This document shows, piece by piece, positions 6,144 to 7,301 of a stretch of 7,301 nucleotides of DNA. The stretch covers positions 1-7,301 of the forward strand of contig JALUJC010000309.1 in the NCBI GenBank assembly GCA_027053375.1, in the 5' to 3' direction. Positions within the stretch are counted from its first letter, which is position 1; each line of letters starts with the position of its first letter. The notes below the pieces were generated by a model. It did not search any database. It was not told the origin of the DNA and worked only from the letters and a program-made list of their open reading frames with translations. The position numbers and the translations under genes were made by a program. Source of the DNA: Caldifarciminota bacterium (GTDB taxonomy: Bacteria > Hydrothermota > Hydrothermia > S141-80).

Positions 6144-6835
6144 TCCCGGCGGCCGGACGGGGGACCCGGTTGTCCCGACGCACGAGGGACCTGCTCCCCA
6201 AAGCCCTGTTGCCCGTGGGCGGACAACCCCTGATGGTGCGAAATTTGCAGGTGCTGAAAGATCTGGGCGTTTCCCGCATCTGGCTGGTGACCGGTGCTCA
6301 CCGAACCCCCTTTCAGGACCTGGTGCGTACATTCGAGGTGCAGCTGGTGCACCACGAACACTGGGAGCGGGGGAACGGGGAGACCCTGCGTGTGGGGCTG
6401 GAAGCGGCTTTCCGGGAAGTGGAAGCTGTTGGGGTCCTGATGTCGGATCATCTCTATGCCCCTGTGCTCCTGGAGAATCTTGTGCGGGGATCCCACCGGG
6501 GGAATGTACTCTGGATGGATCCCTTTGTGCAGGATGTGCTGGATCTGCAGGATGCCATGAAGGTCCGCCGCACCCCTCCAGCGCTGAGCAAAACCCTGGA
6601 GTTATACGAGGGGGTGGACATCGGACTGTTCCGTCTGGAGGCGGACATTCTTCCCTTTTTCGTGCAGGTGCAGCAGGCAGGGAAATACGGCATCGCCCAC
6701 GCCCTGGAAGCGGCGATGCAGGCGGGGATCCTTCGCCTTCAGAACGTTCCCGGCCCGGGTCTCTGGCTGGATGTGGACACACCAGAGATGCTGGAGGCCG
6801 CCGAGCGCTGGGTGCGCCGACAGGGGCTAATGTGA
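6125..6835 (+). CDS. Nucleotidyltransferase, most like CTP:inositol-1-phosphate cytidylyltransferase
   Basis: A 236-residue cytosolic nucleotidyltransferase with a MobA/RmlA-type fold. The nucleotide loop is AAGRGTRL (9-16), and DLLPKALLPVGGQPLM (22-37) carries the conserved K26. The rest resembles the cytidylyltransferase (IPCT) half of the archaeal IPCT/DIPP-synthase proteins, in order: HHEHWERGNGETL (76-88, matching their ERxNG), MSDHLYAP (106-113, matching GDHVYS, with metal-binding D108), DLQDAMKVRR (140-149, matching DIxEATKV), YEGVDIGLF (161-169, matching DTGFF) and LWLDVDTPE (213-221). That enzyme makes CDP-inositol from CTP, the first step to di-myo-inositol phosphate, a thermophile solute. 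No membrane-bound DIPP synthase domain is fused here. Other substrates (choline phosphate, sugar phosphates) remain possible in this broad family. It overlaps the transferase gene by 19 bases, which fits a donor-maker plus donor-user pair. Family placement is firm; the substrate is inference. Confidence 0.85.
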   Translation: MVRAVVIPAAGRGTRLSRRTRDLLPKALLPVGGQPLMVRNLQVLKDLGVSRIWLVTGAHRTPFQDLVRTFEVQLVHHEHWERGNGETLRVGLEAAFREVEAVGVLMSDHLYAPVLLENLVRGSHRGNVLWMDPFVQDVLDLQDAMKVRRTPPALSKTLELYEGVDIGLFRLEADILPFFVQVQQAGKYGIAHALEAAMQAGILRLQNVPGPGLWLDVDTPEMLEAAERWVRRQGLM

Positions 6836-7297
6836 AAGACTGCGGGTACGCTCCAGGATCCGGAGCTTGAGGGGCCCCATGGGGGTGTCCAGGAAGGCAT
6901 TGCCTTCCACGCGATACCAGAGGGTGTCTGCGGTGAAGGCCTGTCGAAGCCCCGCCCCGACATCCGACCACCGGAAAGAGACAGGGATGCGCAGCAGGCG
7001 GTGACCACGGGCGGGAATCTGGATGCGGTCTGTGAGTTCCCCGGTGGCCACCCTGTGATCGTTCAGGAACAGCAGGAATTCCATTTTTTCCATGCGTGCA
7101 CGATGGGTGGAGGGGTTTTCGGCCAGGAAGGTCACGGTAAGCCGCCCGCCCGTGAGGTTGAGATCGTCCACCGTAACCGAACGCAGGTGAAATTTGACCT
7201 TTCGAAGCGCGCTGTAGGATTTCAGGGTGGCACAGCCCACCCCGGCAAGCAACACCACCGACATGAGCAACCCGAACCGTAGCCTGTGGATCTTCAT
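6827..7297 (-). CDS. LEA14/WHy-domain lipoprotein
   Basis: A 156-residue exported protein, read right to left. It opens with basic MKIHRLR, a hydrophobic stretch GLLMSVVLLAG and a cysteine (C22) in AGVGC, so it is probably a lipoprotein anchored after cleavage; the -3 residue is Gly rather than the usual Leu or similar, making the lipobox weak. Residues 35-150 look like an LEA14-type WHy domain (LEA_2, PF03168): LTGGRLTVTFLAENPS (48-63, with the typical NPS), MEFLLFLNDHRVATGELTD (72-90), IPARGHRLLRIPVSF (94-108) and a closing SDVGAGLRQA helix. Bacterial members of this family are single-domain, envelope-associated and tied to desiccation or stress tolerance; the exact role is unknown. It converges on the nucleotidyltransferase gene with a 9-base tail-to-tail overlap. 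Its start is 4 bases from the window edge, so its ribosome-binding site and promoter are not visible, and an upstream start cannot be excluded. Confidence 0.85.
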   Translation of the reverse strand: MKIHRLRFGLLMSVVLLAGVGCATLKSYSALRKVKFHLRSVTVDDLNLTGGRLTVTFLAENPSTHRARMEKMEFLLFLNDHRVATGELTDRIQIPARGHRLLRIPVSFRWSDVGAGLRQAFTADTLWYRVEGNAFLDTPMGPLKLRILERTRSLSH

Positions 7298-7301
7298 GTC
7301 C

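Noticed and set aside
6868..6890. GC-rich palindromes (GGGGCCCC, CCCCATGGGG) as a terminator for the + strand operon
   Set aside because: They lie inside the convergent lipoprotein gene, have no loop of usable size and are not followed by a T-tract.
6123..6971. 282-codon open frame on the - strand opposite the nucleotidyltransferase
   Set aside because: It covers both the nucleotidyltransferase and the start of the lipoprotein region in another frame and is Pro/Arg-rich with no motif.
1..7301. CRISPR arrays, tRNA/rRNA genes, insertion sequences, toxin-antitoxin or phage defence genes
   Set aside because: I looked for repeats, cloverleaf-like segments and transposase or defence motifs and saw none; the window is filled by ordinary protein genes.

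Overview
The window is a GC-rich, almost fully coding stretch of bacterial DNA. Nine genes run head-to-tail on the + strand (1-6835), and one gene converges on them from the - strand (6827-7297). The + strand genes are separated by at most a few bases or overlap by up to 19 bases, so they look like one long, translationally coupled transcription unit. Its promoter must lie left of the window, and no promoter or terminator is visible inside it. Shine-Dalgarno sites of the AGGAGG type, GTG starts, signal peptides and a lipoprotein point to Bacteria. The gene mix (a polyprenol/phytol-kinase-like plus DUF92 fusion, an archaeal-flavoured HAD phosphatase, an inositol-phosphate-cytidylyltransferase-like enzyme, a TagF-like transferase) would suit a deep-branching, possibly thermophilic, uncultured lineage. 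That assignment is inference and weak.

Layout. 1-1224: 3' part of a membrane protein joining a CTP-dependent prenol/phytol-kinase-like domain to a DUF92 (VTE6-like) domain. 1234-2109: a secreted, C-terminally anchored protein with an Ig-like N-terminal domain. 2096-2743: a CcmA-like ABC ATPase with no permease beside it. 2746-3438: a HAD subfamily IA phosphatase. 3435-3905: a zinc-motif HAD-IIIA phosphatase of the GmhB/HisB-N type. 3905-4204: a 99-residue protein I do not recognise. 4201-5058: 3-hydroxybutyryl-CoA dehydrogenase. 5064-6143: a CDP-glycerol glycerophosphotransferase-like enzyme. 6125-6835: a nucleotidyltransferase most like CTP:inositol-1-phosphate cytidylyltransferase. 6827-7297 (-): a LEA14/WHy-domain lipoprotein.

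How the genes may work together. The clearest functional pair is the last two + strand genes: one would activate an alcohol phosphate as a CDP-alcohol, and the other belongs to the family that transfers phospho-alcohols from CDP donors onto envelope polymers. The two HAD phosphatases could supply or trim phosphorylated precursors. The first gene could phosphorylate an isoprenoid alcohol twice. The anchored protein and the ATPase overlap and probably act together in membrane transport, possibly in a heme-export (Ccm) type system. The dehydrogenase is ordinary acyl-CoA metabolism and has no obvious link to its neighbours. There are no RNA genes, mobile elements, CRISPR arrays or gene-free gaps; the longest unambiguous intergenic gap is under 10 bases. 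The most interesting leads are the kinase fusion, the CDP-alcohol pair, the permease-less ATPase pair and the unknown 99-residue gene.
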